Shown piece after piece: positions 54,872-63,689 of a DNA stretch of 64,000 nucleotides. The DNA lies in the NCBI RefSeq assembly GCF_014284125.1, contig NZ_JACOFX010000009.1:124001-188000 (forward strand), read 5' to 3'. The notes below the pieces were generated by a model. The model did not search any database and was not told the origin of the DNA. It saw only the letters and a list, made by a program, of their open reading frames with translations. A program made the position numbers and the translations under genes. Source of the DNA: Undibacterium umbellatum (GTDB lineage: Bacteria; Pseudomonadota; Gammaproteobacteria; Burkholderiales; Burkholderiaceae_D). Position 1 is the stretch's first letter. Each line of letters begins with the position of its first letter.

Positions 54872-55903
54872 TCACTGGCGCATGATCCAGTCCAGCATGG
54901 TCTTGATTTCGCTATCCTTGACATGGCCTTGTGGCGGCATGGGAATATCGCCCCAGGCACCACTACCGCCCAGCTTGATTTTCTTGCTCATGCTGGTTTC
55001 GGCGTTGGCATCGCCCTTATATTTTGCAGCGATCTGGGCAAAACCCGGGCCAACAACTTTATCCTTGATACCATGACAGGCGATACAGGCATATTGTTTG
55101 GCCAGCTTCAAACCTTCTTCGGCGGCTGGTGCGCTGACTTTGACAACCGCAGCCTTGTTCAAATCCACTCCCCGCACGGCGCCTATACTGCGGTTTTGCT
55201 CGACCGGGTTGCCATTGGCGTTGCGGGCAAAAGAAGGCAGCTCAGAGGTAATCTTGACTTCTTTTACACAGTCTTTCATGCAGGCAGTATTTTTTACATC
55301 CGGCCTGCCATTGGTCTGCCACAGGCCATGCTTTTCTGTCATGCCCAGACGATTAGGCATGCGTTTTTGCACTTCGGCGATGTTTTCATCCGACATGACA
55401 AAATCATCGGCAACGATGCCACCCATGTTCAGCATATAAGCGGTTACCGCATACACTTCATCAGTAGTCAGGGTCTTGGGTGCGTTCCAGGGCATGGCGC
55501 GGTTGACGTAGTCCCACAGTGTCGAGATTGTTGCCACTTTCATCAAGGTAGTGCGTTGCGGCTGGCTATTACCAGTCAATGCAGCGACGCGCCCATTCTT
55601 GATATCGTCCTTGGTAGTGCCGCCGACAATGGGCGTGAATACCTGATTGGATTCACCAAAGGTACCATGACAGGAAGCGCATTTACCATCCCAGATTTGC
55701 TGGCCCTGCTCTACACTGCCGCGGCCCTTTGGCAAACCCCTGAAGTCGGGGCGTACATCGATATCCCAGGCTGCCACTTCTTTAGGGGTTGCGGCCCGGC
55801 CTACGCCTGAATAATTATCGGCACTGGCTTTCAGGCTGACAGTTGCCAGCACCAGCATGCCCATCGCTTTAGTCAGCATTGTTAACTCAGGCCACTTGTA
55901 CAT
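54872..55903 (-). CDS. soxD: SoxD, diheme c-type cytochrome of sulfane dehydrogenase
   Basis: 343 residues from the ATG with GAGGT upstream, overlapping the end of soxC by 17 bases. Another ATG 24 bases later is possible. After a signal peptide come two CxxCH heme sites: CASCH (Cys75, Cys78, His79) and CIACH (near residue 272). SoxCD removes six electrons from the sulfane sulfur on SoxY, allowing full thiosulfate oxidation without sulfur globules. Confidence 0.9.
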   Translation of the reverse strand: MYKWPELTMLTKAMGMLVLATVSLKASADNYSGVGRAATPKEVAAWDIDVRPDFRGLPKGRGSVEQGQQIWDGKCASCHGTFGESNQVFTPIVGGTTKDDIKNGRVAALTGNSQPQRTTLMKVATISTLWDYVNRAMPWNAPKTLTTDEVYAVTAYMLNMGGIVADDFVMSDENIAEVQKRMPNRLGMTEKHGLWQTNGRPDVKNTACMKDCVKEVKITSELPSFARNANGNPVEQNRSIGAVRGVDLNKAAVVKVSAPAAEEGLKLAKQYACIACHGIKDKVVGPGFAQIAAKYKGDANAETSMSKKIKLGGSGAWGDIPMPPQGHVKDSEIKTMLDWIMRQ

Positions 55904-57251
55904 TTGTGACCTCGCCGTCTTCATTGATATTCCACGATTGGATAGCATTATTGTGATAAATCGATTTGGTGCCGCGCACTTCACGCAGTTGATTGATCTT
56001 GGGTTGTACATAACCGGTTTCATCAATGGCTCGTGATTGCAAAATCGCTGGTCCGCCATCCCAGTTCCAGTCAATATTGAAGCGGGTCAGGCATTTGCCC
56101 AGCACCGGGCCTTCCAGCCTGGCGGTACGCCAGCTGCGACCACCATCCGCAGAAACATCCACGCGCTTGACCTTGCCACGGCCCGACCATGCCAGGCCAG
56201 TAATATTGTGAAACCCTTTTTCCAGCAACATCTGTCCGCCCGATGGTGTGGTGATAACCGACTTGCACTCTTGCACCGAGGTATATTGCCTGTGCAATCC
56301 ACTGGGTTGTAAATCAATATAGTGAATAGCCTCATCCTTGCTTGCCCATGGCTGGTCACCCACTTCGATGCGGCGCAACCATTTGACCCAGGACACGCCC
56401 TGCACACCAGGCACGACCAGGCGCAGCGGGTAGCCATTTTCTGGCCGTAGCATTTCACCATTCATACCGTAAGCGACGATGACGTCATCCATGGCGCGGG
56501 CGATGTCGATGGTGCGCGTCATGGCAGAGCCATCGCCCCCTTCAGCCAGGACAAACTTGGCTTTCTTGCGGTCTATACCGCAATCATCCAGCAATACTGA
56601 CAAGGGTACGCCCGTAAATTCACAACAGCTCAGCATGCCATGGGTGTATTGCACCGTCGGCACGGCGACATTGCCCCATTCAGTGGCGCTATTGGCACCG
56701 CATTCGATGAAATGCATGCGAGATACCGAGGGCAGGCGCATCAGATCATCCATGGTGTAGACCTTGGCTTCGCGCACTAGGCCATTGATCATGAAGCGAT
56801 GCTGCTCAGGGTCTATATCTATCCAGCCCTGGTGGTGGCGTTCAAAATGCAGGCCACTGGGGGTGATGATGCCAAAGAAGCCTTGCAAGGGCGCGAACGA
56901 GACAGACGCCTGCGGCACCCGCGTCAGGCCGGGAGACTGGCGGCGCTGTAAATTGGCTTCAAACTTCGATGGCTGGCCATAGCCCTGCATGACGACAGGG
57001 TTGCCCAGGGTCTTGGCATGATCCTGCAAATTCAGTATCAGCGGGTCACCATCCCCCTCAGGCACAGTACCCGGCCTTGCCATTGCTACGCCAGACGCCA
57101 GCGCAGCCGTGGCGGCCGCAAAGCTCTTGCGCAAGAAGCCACGCCGCTCATCATTCAAGCCTTGTTCAGTGATGGACTGGCGCAAGGGTGCATCCAAAAA
57201 ATTCTCGGGTGCACGACGCAAAAGACCGGACTTTTTAATCTGCATAGACAT
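55887..57251 (-). CDS. soxC: SoxC, molybdenum sulfane dehydrogenase subunit
   Basis: A 454-residue protein of the sulfite-oxidase family, with a Tat-type leader (RRGFLRKSFAAATAALASG) about 30 residues in. The molybdenum-ligating Cys is in FIECGANSATEW. The dimerisation domain is C-terminal. It is first in the sox operon on this strand. The start is chosen at ATG 57251 because GGAAAG lies about ten bases upstream. Confidence 0.92.
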   Translation of the reverse strand: MSMQIKKSGLLRRAPENFLDAPLRQSITEQGLNDERRGFLRKSFAAATAALASGVAMARPGTVPEGDGDPLILNLQDHAKTLGNPVVMQGYGQPSKFEANLQRRQSPGLTRVPQASVSFAPLQGFFGIITPSGLHFERHHQGWIDIDPEQHRFMINGLVREAKVYTMDDLMRLPSVSRMHFIECGANSATEWGNVAVPTVQYTHGMLSCCEFTGVPLSVLLDDCGIDRKKAKFVLAEGGDGSAMTRTIDIARAMDDVIVAYGMNGEMLRPENGYPLRLVVPGVQGVSWVKWLRRIEVGDQPWASKDEAIHYIDLQPSGLHRQYTSVQECKSVITTPSGGQMLLEKGFHNITGLAWSGRGKVKRVDVSADGGRSWRTARLEGPVLGKCLTRFNIDWNWDGGPAILQSRAIDETGYVQPKINQLREVRGTKSIYHNNAIQSWNINEDGEVTNVQVA

Positions 57252-57521
57252 GAGACTGAAACTTTCCAATGAGATACTAGGTTCATCCTGTGCCAGCTTG
57301 TCTTCATGCTACATCCACAAGCGCTGGTTTATAAAGCACAGTTTTATTGATGCGAACTTGATCAAGCTCAAATAATACTATTTGCGCATATAATCAAATA
57401 AGGAAGGAGAAAAAGCAAATACTTTCTTTTGTGCAACGCACAAAACCCTTATCAAACAAGTCAAGCCTTGATGATCATGGTAGATTCTGCTCTTCCATTC
57501 TAGCTGCCAACGCGTCTCTCC
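57252..57521. other. Divergent promoter region of the sox operon
   Basis: A 270-bp AT-rich stretch between soxC (minus) and the rhomboid gene (plus). It contains the 10-bp palindrome CTTGATCAAG near 57357-57366. No sox regulator gene (soxR) is present in the window. No terminator is seen. Confidence 0.4.
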
Positions 57522-58118
57522 ATGAATCAAAAGAACTTTCTTTTCAGGTCACCCGCAGCAATATCCATCTTTATATTGATTTTGACAGGCTGGTTAATAT
57601 CAACCCAGTATTTCGGACTATCGCTGTTTGCCTCGCAAAAGTCCTTGCGCCTGCCGCAGTTGGGGGCAGCAACGGGCGACATTTATATCACGCATGAATG
57701 GTGGCGCTTGCTGGTCTCGCAATTTTTGCATGTGCATTTTTTGCATATGTTGTTCAATGCCATGTGCATCCTTATCCTTGCCAGCACGATGGAACGCAAA
57801 CATGGATGGCGGGTGTTATTGGGGATTTACCTGATTGGTGGCCTGACAGGCCAGGCCGCCAGTGTCTGGGCTTACCCTTTACTGGTGACTGACGGCGCAT
57901 CACAAGCCTTGATGGCGTTGTGTGCTGCCACGTTTATCTTGCTGCCAAGGAGTAGTCTGGTATGGTTTGCCAGCCTGATCGTGGCTATACAGGTAGCGCT
58001 GGACGTGCACGCCATCGCAGGGATCAAGGCCGGACATTTATATGGCTTTGTTGCGGGCGTATTCATCAGCCTCGCCATTTTCTTCATACCTGGAAAGCAA
58101 GCCCTGCCCGTCAAGTAA
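57522..58118 (+). CDS. Rhomboid family intramembrane serine protease
   Basis: A 198-residue protein with about six spans. The family motifs are visible: HVHFLHMLFNA with Asn79, GASQA with the active-site Ser127 (GxSx), and GHLYGF with His172. It cleaves membrane proteins in the bilayer. It lies seven bases upstream of the M23-like gene, so they form an operon. The small size suggests a rhombosortase-type or compact rhomboid, but no GlyGly-CTERM substrate is seen here. Confidence 0.82.
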   Translation: MNQKNFLFRSPAAISIFILILTGWLISTQYFGLSLFASQKSLRLPQLGAATGDIYITHEWWRLLVSQFLHVHFLHMLFNAMCILILASTMERKHGWRVLLGIYLIGGLTGQAASVWAYPLLVTDGASQALMALCAATFILLPRSSLVWFASLIVAIQVALDVHAIAGIKAGHLYGFVAGVFISLAIFFIPGKQALPVK

Positions 58119-58125
58119 CTCCAAT

Positions 58126-58797
58126 ATGAAAACACCCATCACTATTGAATTCCCTCTTGCCGGAGAATGGCTGGTCGGTGCCGATGGTACTGAAGCAGGA
58201 CATGAAAGAGCTTTCGATTTTTTGCGCGTCGATAAAAAGCTAAAGGCTAGCAGACGTGCTGCCTGGCGAGAGTTATTTCAGGCCGTGCCGCTGGAAGAAT
58301 ATTATGCCTGGGGCCAGCCCATGCTTGCACCTTTTCACGGCACGGTGCTGGCAGCTGTTGATGGCAGCGAGGAAATCGCTACAAGTTATCTGCGTACGTT
58401 GATAAACACACTATTCTCAAAACAAGGGAATGCAGAATTGCAGCAATTGCAGGAAGCGGGTGCTGGGGATATCCGTCACTTCGCGGGCAACCATGTAATC
58501 TTGCAATCAGCAGAAGATACCGAAGTTTATGCGTTTCTGGCACATGCCCGCAAGGGTTCGGTTTGCGTCACAGCCGGACAGCAAGTAGAACACTTGCAAA
58601 AGCTGGCAGAGGTTGGCAATTCTGGCCAGTCAATGACACCACATCTGCATTTTCAATTGATGAATCAGGCCAATCCCATCAATGCAGAAACTCTGGAATG
58701 CCGCTTTCGAGCTTATGAAGTTCTGGTCAATGACCATTGGAAAAAGTGTGAATTATCCGTCCCGAAGCGCAGGCAGCGCATACGTGCGGTGGGGTAG
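58126..58797 (+). CDS. M23-like peptidase domain protein, cytoplasmic
   Basis: A 223-residue protein from ATG 58126 with no signal peptide. An M23/LytM-like pattern is visible: GHERAFDFL with His26 and Asp31, and TPHLHFQLM with His173 and His175. A VYAFLAHARKGSV core with GQQV is typical. Most M23 enzymes act outside the cell on peptidoglycan, so a cytoplasmic form with apparent zinc ligands is unusual. Longer in-frame upstream starts overlap the rhomboid gene and are unlikely. Confidence 0.72.
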   Translation: MKTPITIEFPLAGEWLVGADGTEAGHERAFDFLRVDKKLKASRRAAWRELFQAVPLEEYYAWGQPMLAPFHGTVLAAVDGSEEIATSYLRTLINTLFSKQGNAELQQLQEAGAGDIRHFAGNHVILQSAEDTEVYAFLAHARKGSVCVTAGQQVEHLQKLAEVGNSGQSMTPHLHFQLMNQANPINAETLECRFRAYEVLVNDHWKKCELSVPKRRQRIRAVG

Positions 58798-58821
58798 TAT
58801 GATCTGACTATTGCGCCCACG

Positions 58822-59697
58822 CTACAAACCAAACCTGCTCAGCACAAATTCAATAAATGTAGCCAGCTTGGGTGTGGGTTGCCTGTCACGCGGATACAGC
58901 AAATGCATGGGGCGTGGCGCAGGCACATAGGCTTCCATCAGCGGCACCAGCCTGCCGGCAGCAACCTCGCCGGCAAGCAATAACTCGGATTGCATGACGA
59001 TGCCAAAACCGGCCACGGCAGCACTCTTCAAGGCCTGACCATTATTGGAGCGCAGGCGGCTGACCGGGATTTCACTTACCTCACCTGTCAAACGCCAGCG
59101 TACATGTTTGTTCCAGTGTAAAAAATCCAGGCATTCGTGAGCAATCAGATCCGCAGGCGTGCGGGGTATTCCCTTGCGCTTCAAGTACGACGGAGCGGCA
59201 CAGATCATCATACTGTAAGGCTGCAGGGGACGTGCAATCAAAGTGGAGTCTTCCAGCTGGCCTATGCGTATAGCAGCGTCGAAACCATCTTCCACCACAT
59301 CCACCACACTGTCGTTCATATGCAGGTCGGCACGCATTTCAGGATACTGCGCCAGGTAATCAACCATGGCCGGGGCCAGCATTTCACTGCCAAAGGTCAC
59401 AGGCGACGTGATCTTCAGTACGCCACGCGCGCCGCCACGCATTCTGGCCGCACCAGATTCTGCCTCGCCGATCTGCACCAGTATGGCCTTGCATTGCTCT
59501 GCGTATTGCAAACCCAGCTCGGTGAGGCTTTGACGGCGAGTGGTACGCGTCAGCAGGCGTGCGCCTAGCAGGTTTTCGAGAAACTGTATGTGCTTGCCCA
59601 CCATGACAGGTGATATCTCGCACTGCGCTGCCGCAGCAGTAAAACTGCCAGCATCAACCACGGCCACAAAAACTTCCATGCTGCGCAATTTATCCAT
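58822..59697 (-). CDS. LysR-type transcriptional regulator
   Basis: A 291-residue protein: N-terminal helix-turn-helix with FTAAAAQCEISPVMVGKHI (residues about 18-36), and an effector domain with LKITSPVTFGSEMLAP. It is divergent from the SDR gene. A LysR-box palindrome lies just upstream of its own start and probably controls both genes. Confidence 0.9.
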   Translation of the reverse strand: MDKLRSMEVFVAVVDAGSFTAAAAQCEISPVMVGKHIQFLENLLGARLLTRTTRRQSLTELGLQYAEQCKAILVQIGEAESGAARMRGGARGVLKITSPVTFGSEMLAPAMVDYLAQYPEMRADLHMNDSVVDVVEDGFDAAIRIGQLEDSTLIARPLQPYSMMICAAPSYLKRKGIPRTPADLIAHECLDFLHWNKHVRWRLTGEVSEIPVSRLRSNNGQALKSAAVAGFGIVMQSELLLAGEVAAGRLVPLMEAYVPAPRPMHLLYPRDRQPTPKLATFIEFVLSRFGL

Positions 59698-59714
59698 GAG
59701 TTCACCCTTTATTA

Positions 59715-59729
59715 CTAACTATTGGTTAG
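59715..59729. promoter_or_regulatory. Predicted LysR-box
   Basis: CTAACTATTGGTTAG has CTAAC/GTTAG arms and fits the T-N11-A rule of LysR sites. It lies 17 bp upstream of the regulator start in the shared intergenic region. Confidence 0.65.
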
Positions 59730-59836
59730 GAATATATGCATTTTCTGAATATTTATCTACATTAAAAATTGGAAGATACTTAATTTCAGGCCAAAAGCCC
59801 TTTGAATTAACTCAACCTAGACCAGCAAGGAAAGCT

Positions 59837-60436
59837 ATGAAACTCATCATCATCGGTGCCAACGGCACAGTAGGCAGCGCCACCAGCAATGAACTCGGCT
59901 CTCGTCATGACATCATCCGCGTTGGAAAAACCAGCGGCGACATCCAGCTTGATATCAGCCAGAGCGGGCAAATACGAGAACTGTTTGCCCGTACAGGCAA
60001 GGTCGATGGCGTTGTGGTAGCAGCAGGCAGCGTGCATTTTGCACCACTGGCTCAAATGGAAGAAGAACATTTCCACGTCGGCCTCAATAGCAAGCTCATG
60101 GGCCAGGTGAATGTCGCGCAAATCGCCCAGGCCTATTTGCAGGACGGCGGTTCCATTACCCTGACCAGTGGCGTGGTGGGTGAAATGCCTATACGTATGG
60201 GTGCCAGCGCTGCTATGGTGAATGCGGCGCTGGAAGGATTTGTGCGTGGTGCCGCGATAGAGTTGCCGCGTGGTCTGCGTATCAATGTCGTCAGTCCTGG
60301 CTTGCTGGAAGAATCAGTGGCTGAACTTGGCAGTTTTTTCCCAGGCTTTGAAGCTGTGTCTTCCAAACGCGTGGGCCTAGCCTATGCCAAAAGTGTGGAA
60401 GGCGCGCAAACCGGACAGGTGTATACCGTGCGCTAG
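59837..60436 (+). CDS. Short-chain dehydrogenase/reductase with atypical active site
   Basis: A 199-residue Rossmann-fold protein beginning KLIIIGANGTVGSATSNEL (nucleotide-binding TGxxxGxG-like GANGTVG), from the ATG with AAGGAAAG upstream. The NAG-type motif is replaced by VVAAGSVHF, and the catalytic Ser is in TLTSGVVG. The usual Tyr-x3-Lys is replaced by the ASAAMVNAALEGF region with no Tyr at the expected place. Either the active site differs or it binds NAD(P) without classical SDR chemistry. It is divergent from the LysR gene. Confidence 0.82.
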   Translation: MKLIIIGANGTVGSATSNELGSRHDIIRVGKTSGDIQLDISQSGQIRELFARTGKVDGVVVAAGSVHFAPLAQMEEEHFHVGLNSKLMGQVNVAQIAQAYLQDGGSITLTSGVVGEMPIRMGASAAMVNAALEGFVRGAAIELPRGLRINVVSPGLLEESVAELGSFFPGFEAVSSKRVGLAYAKSVEGAQTGQVYTVR

Positions 60437-60909
60437 CGAATGCAAGCAGCGTTAGCCAGTAGAGATGTCTTAGAGGCGGTCATAGATGAAGGCAATCTCG
60501 CTGACCGACATAAGGATAGCGCAGGGCGACGCCATCGCCCTGCCACCCAATTGCAGACACAAAGCCCCCCCGCAGGGAAGTACCCTGGCATCCCTATCCG
60601 GCAACCAGGCCGCCGGAACAGCATTGCAGGCAAGATGTATGACCAAAGCTGCCACAGGTTTGTGTTAATTTACAATTGTTAGCAATGATGGTCTGGTGTG
60701 CAATAGCAAGGCAGATCTTCAGCAGACAACACAGACAAGCCAGCATTGCAGAGCAACCCACTGTAGCCGAGCAACAAATACCCTGGCACCTGCTCCAATA
60801 TAGATCAATCCAATATTGGAATCCTGACAGCCAGTAGTCAGTCTTATCGTTTCGACTATTGCGTAACTTGCTTTAAGACACTAGGCTGAGGACAGGGTAG
60901 TTTCGGAGC
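60437..60909. other. Intergenic region, little recognised
   Basis: A 473-bp stretch. A 12-bp palindrome TCCAATATTGGA at 60809-60820, with a half copy TCCAATAT at 60794-60801, may be a regulator site for the solute-binding protein gene. Short frames on both strands have no support. Confidence 0.45.
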
Positions 60910-60915
60910 ATGTAT

Positions 60916-61731
60916 ATGCAGCGCATAGCACTTTTATTCTTGATACTGGGGTTGAATTGCATTGCTGCTGGCGCTGCTGAGCACAGCACTGCCTGCGGCA
61001 GCATGCAACTGGCCTACTATGAATTGGGAACCTTGTATTACCGCCATGCCGATGGCAGTTATACAGGCATAGACAAGGATGTGGTGGAAGAAGTCGCAAA
61101 GCGCAGTGGCTGCAAATTTGATACTGTGCTGGAATCGCGGGTACGCATCTGGACTCAATTGAAAAACAATACCCTGGACATGTCGGTCTCTGGCATTCCC
61201 ACACCCGAAAGAGAAAAATTTGCCGAATTCATTCCCTATTTTTCCACCAGAAATTATATTTTGCTACACCGAGACATGCCAGTGCATGGCCTGAGCATGG
61301 CTGGTTTCTTAAACGATGCCAATTTGAAAGTCGCTGTCATCAAGAGTTTCAAACATGGTCCAAAGTTTGATGAGTGGCTGGAAAAATTATGGGCACAAAA
61401 ACGGGTATATGAAGCATCCGATATTGATAGCCTGTTACGCCTTTTCCTGGCCCGCCGCGTAGATGCCATCATCGCTCTGCCTACAGTATGGCAACCCTTG
61501 TTGAAAAAAGAAGAAATCAATAAACAGGTACACTTATTTGACTGGGCGCCACAAGACAGCATTGTGCATGGCCTTATTGTCTCCAAAGAACGCGTTAGCA
61601 AAGCCCGGCGTGACTTGCTCAGAAAAGCCATCTACAGCATGGCAGATGACGGTACGCTGGAACAAATTTTTACCCGCCATATGGGCAGTAAGCTGGCGCA
61701 AGAACTGCGCTATGATGGGCCGAGATTTTAG
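60916..61731 (+). CDS. Periplasmic solute-binding protein (SBP family 3-like)
   Basis: 271 residues from the second ATG, which has GGAG about seven bases upstream (the first ATG is too close). A signal peptide (about 1-21) is followed by a solute-binding fold: MQLAYYELGTLYYRHADGSYTGIDKDVVEEV, as in amino-acid receptors (shown split at 995-1150 equivalent), and MSVSGIPTPEREKFAEFIPYF. There is no ABC permease nearby, so it may serve an orphan transporter or a sensor. Confidence 0.82.
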   Translation: MQRIALLFLILGLNCIAAGAAEHSTACGSMQLAYYELGTLYYRHADGSYTGIDKDVVEEVAKRSGCKFDTVLESRVRIWTQLKNNTLDMSVSGIPTPEREKFAEFIPYFSTRNYILLHRDMPVHGLSMAGFLNDANLKVAVIKSFKHGPKFDEWLEKLWAQKRVYEASDIDSLLRLFLARRVDAIIALPTVWQPLLKKEEINKQVHLFDWAPQDSIVHGLIVSKERVSKARRDLLRKAIYSMADDGTLEQIFTRHMGSKLAQELRYDGPRF

Positions 61732-61752
61732 AGCACGTTGGGCAAATAGACG

Positions 61753-62331
61753 CTAATCATCCAGACCCTTTCCATCAAGTATATGCGGGATCGCTTTTTC
61801 CACCCTTGCGTCCCGGGTCTTGGATTGCTTCGCCGCGGAAAAATGCAGCAGATAGGCTTTTTGCCGTCCAGGAGTCAGTGTTTCAAACGCTGTCTTCAAT
61901 GCTGGCATGCTATCGAGCTTCATTTGAAATTCTTCAGGCATGTTGAAATCTGCCGCCTTCTTGAACTCCACTTTCAAACCAGCCTTTTCCACTGCAACAG
62001 CCTCTTTGATATAAGCTTTAATGGTGGTTTTCAGCTTGGCTATTTCTCCGATACTGGTGAAGCGCAACTGTCTTGCTGCCTGGGTATTTTCTGTCTGCTG
62101 GATCAGGATACCCTTGACATCTTTCATCAAGGCACCCTTGAAAAACAGGAGTGCGGCGTACTCCTTGAATACGTGGATCAGGACAACATTGCTGCCCTCA
62201 AGTGTGTAACAGGGGCTGCCCCACTTCAACTCCTCGGTCAAGGGACATTCAAGAACGATACTGCGCAAATGCTCAATTTCTTCTTTCCATTTTTTTGCTT
62301 TGCTAACATAGGCATCAACTTGAGGATTCAT
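61753..62331 (-). CDS. YdeI-type DUF1801 protein
   Basis: A 192-residue cytoplasmic protein from the ATG with TTGGAG upstream. It has the DUF1801 core (LTEELKWGSPCYTLEG ... LLFFKGALMKD) and the YdeI C-terminal region with SKTRDARVEKAIPHIL. YdeI-type proteins form an iron-chaperone-like or peptide-resistance-linked fold, and the function is not settled. Confidence 0.85.
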   Translation of the reverse strand: MNPQVDAYVSKAKKWKEEIEHLRSIVLECPLTEELKWGSPCYTLEGSNVVLIHVFKEYAALLFFKGALMKDVKGILIQQTENTQAARQLRFTSIGEIAKLKTTIKAYIKEAVAVEKAGLKVEFKKAADFNMPEEFQMKLDSMPALKTAFETLTPGRQKAYLLHFSAAKQSKTRDARVEKAIPHILDGKGLDD

Positions 62332-62415
62332 TTTAGCATTCTCCAAAAAATGTGCGCTTCATGGTCGGCTACCGTAAAGTAGCGAATTACTCTTGAGCGC
62401 AAGAAAAAAATGCCG

Positions 62416-62937
62416 CTAATTGCCTGACATCTTGCCTGTCCGAATATCAAAATAAAGTAACTTTCCATCGGTTCTTTCCAGCACGAATTTGTTCTCTTCA
62501 TCAATACCTCTGAAATGGCCCCAGGCATAGTGCGACGCTGTTTTTCTCAACAAGTGCTTGCCAGGAGCGATTTCTTTCAAGCGCACTTTGTGCAAGAGCT
62601 TGCCACGCTGCCAAAAACTCAGCATGATCAGGTCATCACTATAATCCTCGGGAATGAGATTCAAGCCATCATAGACTGTCACTGCATACTCGCCATCATC
62701 ACTGATAAACGCCAGCCGAAACCAGGATGATAAAGTCCACAAGACTTTGTTTTTGTTTTTCTGATCAATTACTTTCGAGCCGAGGGCAGGATCCGAGATG
62801 AGTTGAACGCGATTGTTGTTACTGTTGAAAACAGTTTTAGCGGGGGCAGGCAAAGGCGCGTCAGCGTGGGCCTCATTAAAGAGCAAGGAACTGAGCAGCA
62901 AACTCAGAAAGCAAGAGGCAAGAAACCGTGCAGGCAT
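62416..62937 (-). CDS. Exported hypothetical protein
   Basis: About 173 residues with a signal peptide (MPARFLASCFLSLLLSSLLF, cleavage near HADA). The start is chosen at ATG 62937, with GAGAG eight bases upstream. The mature part is strand-rich (FRLAFISDDGEYAVTVYDGLN), like a beta-propeller fragment or WD-type blade, but no family is recognised. Not linked to neighbours by spacing. Confidence 0.62.
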   Translation of the reverse strand: MPARFLASCFLSLLLSSLLFNEAHADAPLPAPAKTVFNSNNNRVQLISDPALGSKVIDQKNKNKVLWTLSSWFRLAFISDDGEYAVTVYDGLNLIPEDYSDDLIMLSFWQRGKLLHKVRLKEIAPGKHLLRKTASHYAWGHFRGIDEENKFVLERTDGKLLYFDIRTGKMSGN

Positions 62938-62974
62938 ATTCATTTCTCTCAATCTGTATAAATAAAATCAGCAT

Positions 62975-63616
62975 CTACCACTTGGGCGCAATCCGCTCTC
63001 CCGGCAAAATATCGTAAGGAAAGGCCCAGCCAGGTATGGCACGCAGGCGTTCCAGCCAGGCGATGATATGTGGGTAGCGGCCTTCAAGCTTGTAGTCGCT
63101 TTCATTCTCAGGGTAAAACAGATAACCGCTGAGGGAAAAATCAGCGATCGTCGGTGCGTCACCCACCATGTATTCGTGCTTGGCCAGATGCTTGTTGACG
63201 ATATTAAAGGCATTGTCGATACGCCCAAGCAACCATGCCTGGACAGCGGGGTCAGGTGCAGCGGGGCCAAAGGATCTATTGAAACGGTAGCTGGCAAAAT
63301 AGCTGGTGAACTTGTGGTTATCAAACAAGAGCCAACGCAAGACTTCCAGTTTCTCATCTTCATTCCTGCCACCAAAAGCACCATGCTTGTTGGCCAGGTA
63401 GCTAAGGATGACACCAGACTGTGTCAGCACACGCTCACCATCTTCCAGCACCGGCACCTCCCCCATTTCATTGGCTTGTTCGCGCCATTCACTACTGCGT
63501 GTCACGCCCTGGAACATATCAACATAGCCGTTCTCAAACGGCTGGTTCAAGGCGCGTAACAAAAATGCGACTTTGAAGGAGTTGCCTGACTGGCAGAGGC
63601 TATGCAGTTTGTACAT
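62975..63616 (-). CDS. Glutathione S-transferase family protein
   Basis: A 213-residue protein from the ATG with AGGA upstream. The thioredoxin-like N-terminal domain has KLHSLCQSGNSFKVAFLLRAL and the cis-Pro segment EVPVLEDGERVLTQSGVIL. The helical C-terminal domain includes APTIADFSLSGYLF. The catalytic Ser or Cys is near the N-terminus (SLCQSGNS). Substrate unknown. Confidence 0.9.
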   Translation of the reverse strand: MYKLHSLCQSGNSFKVAFLLRALNQPFENGYVDMFQGVTRSSEWREQANEMGEVPVLEDGERVLTQSGVILSYLANKHGAFGGRNEDEKLEVLRWLLFDNHKFTSYFASYRFNRSFGPAAPDPAVQAWLLGRIDNAFNIVNKHLAKHEYMVGDAPTIADFSLSGYLFYPENESDYKLEGRYPHIIAWLERLRAIPGWAFPYDILPGERIAPKW

Positions 63617-63689
63617 GATCCGTGTCCTTGAGTGTGAAGAGGACAGGTATCTTACCAAGATTTACAGATTGTGCACGAGTGTGACTATG

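Noticed and set aside
54704-55810. A 368-codon plus-strand frame opposite soxD and soxY ends
   Set aside because: Antisense to soxD with its two heme motifs. No domain, no ribosome binding site.
57357-57366. FNR/CRP-type site in the sox promoter region
   Set aside because: CTTGATCAAG is palindromic, but the spacing does not match TTGAT-N4-ATCAA, so no regulator can be named.
60433-60668. Short frames on both strands after the SDR gene
   Set aside because: No ribosome binding site, domain or partner. They lie in a gap with no evidence of coding bias.
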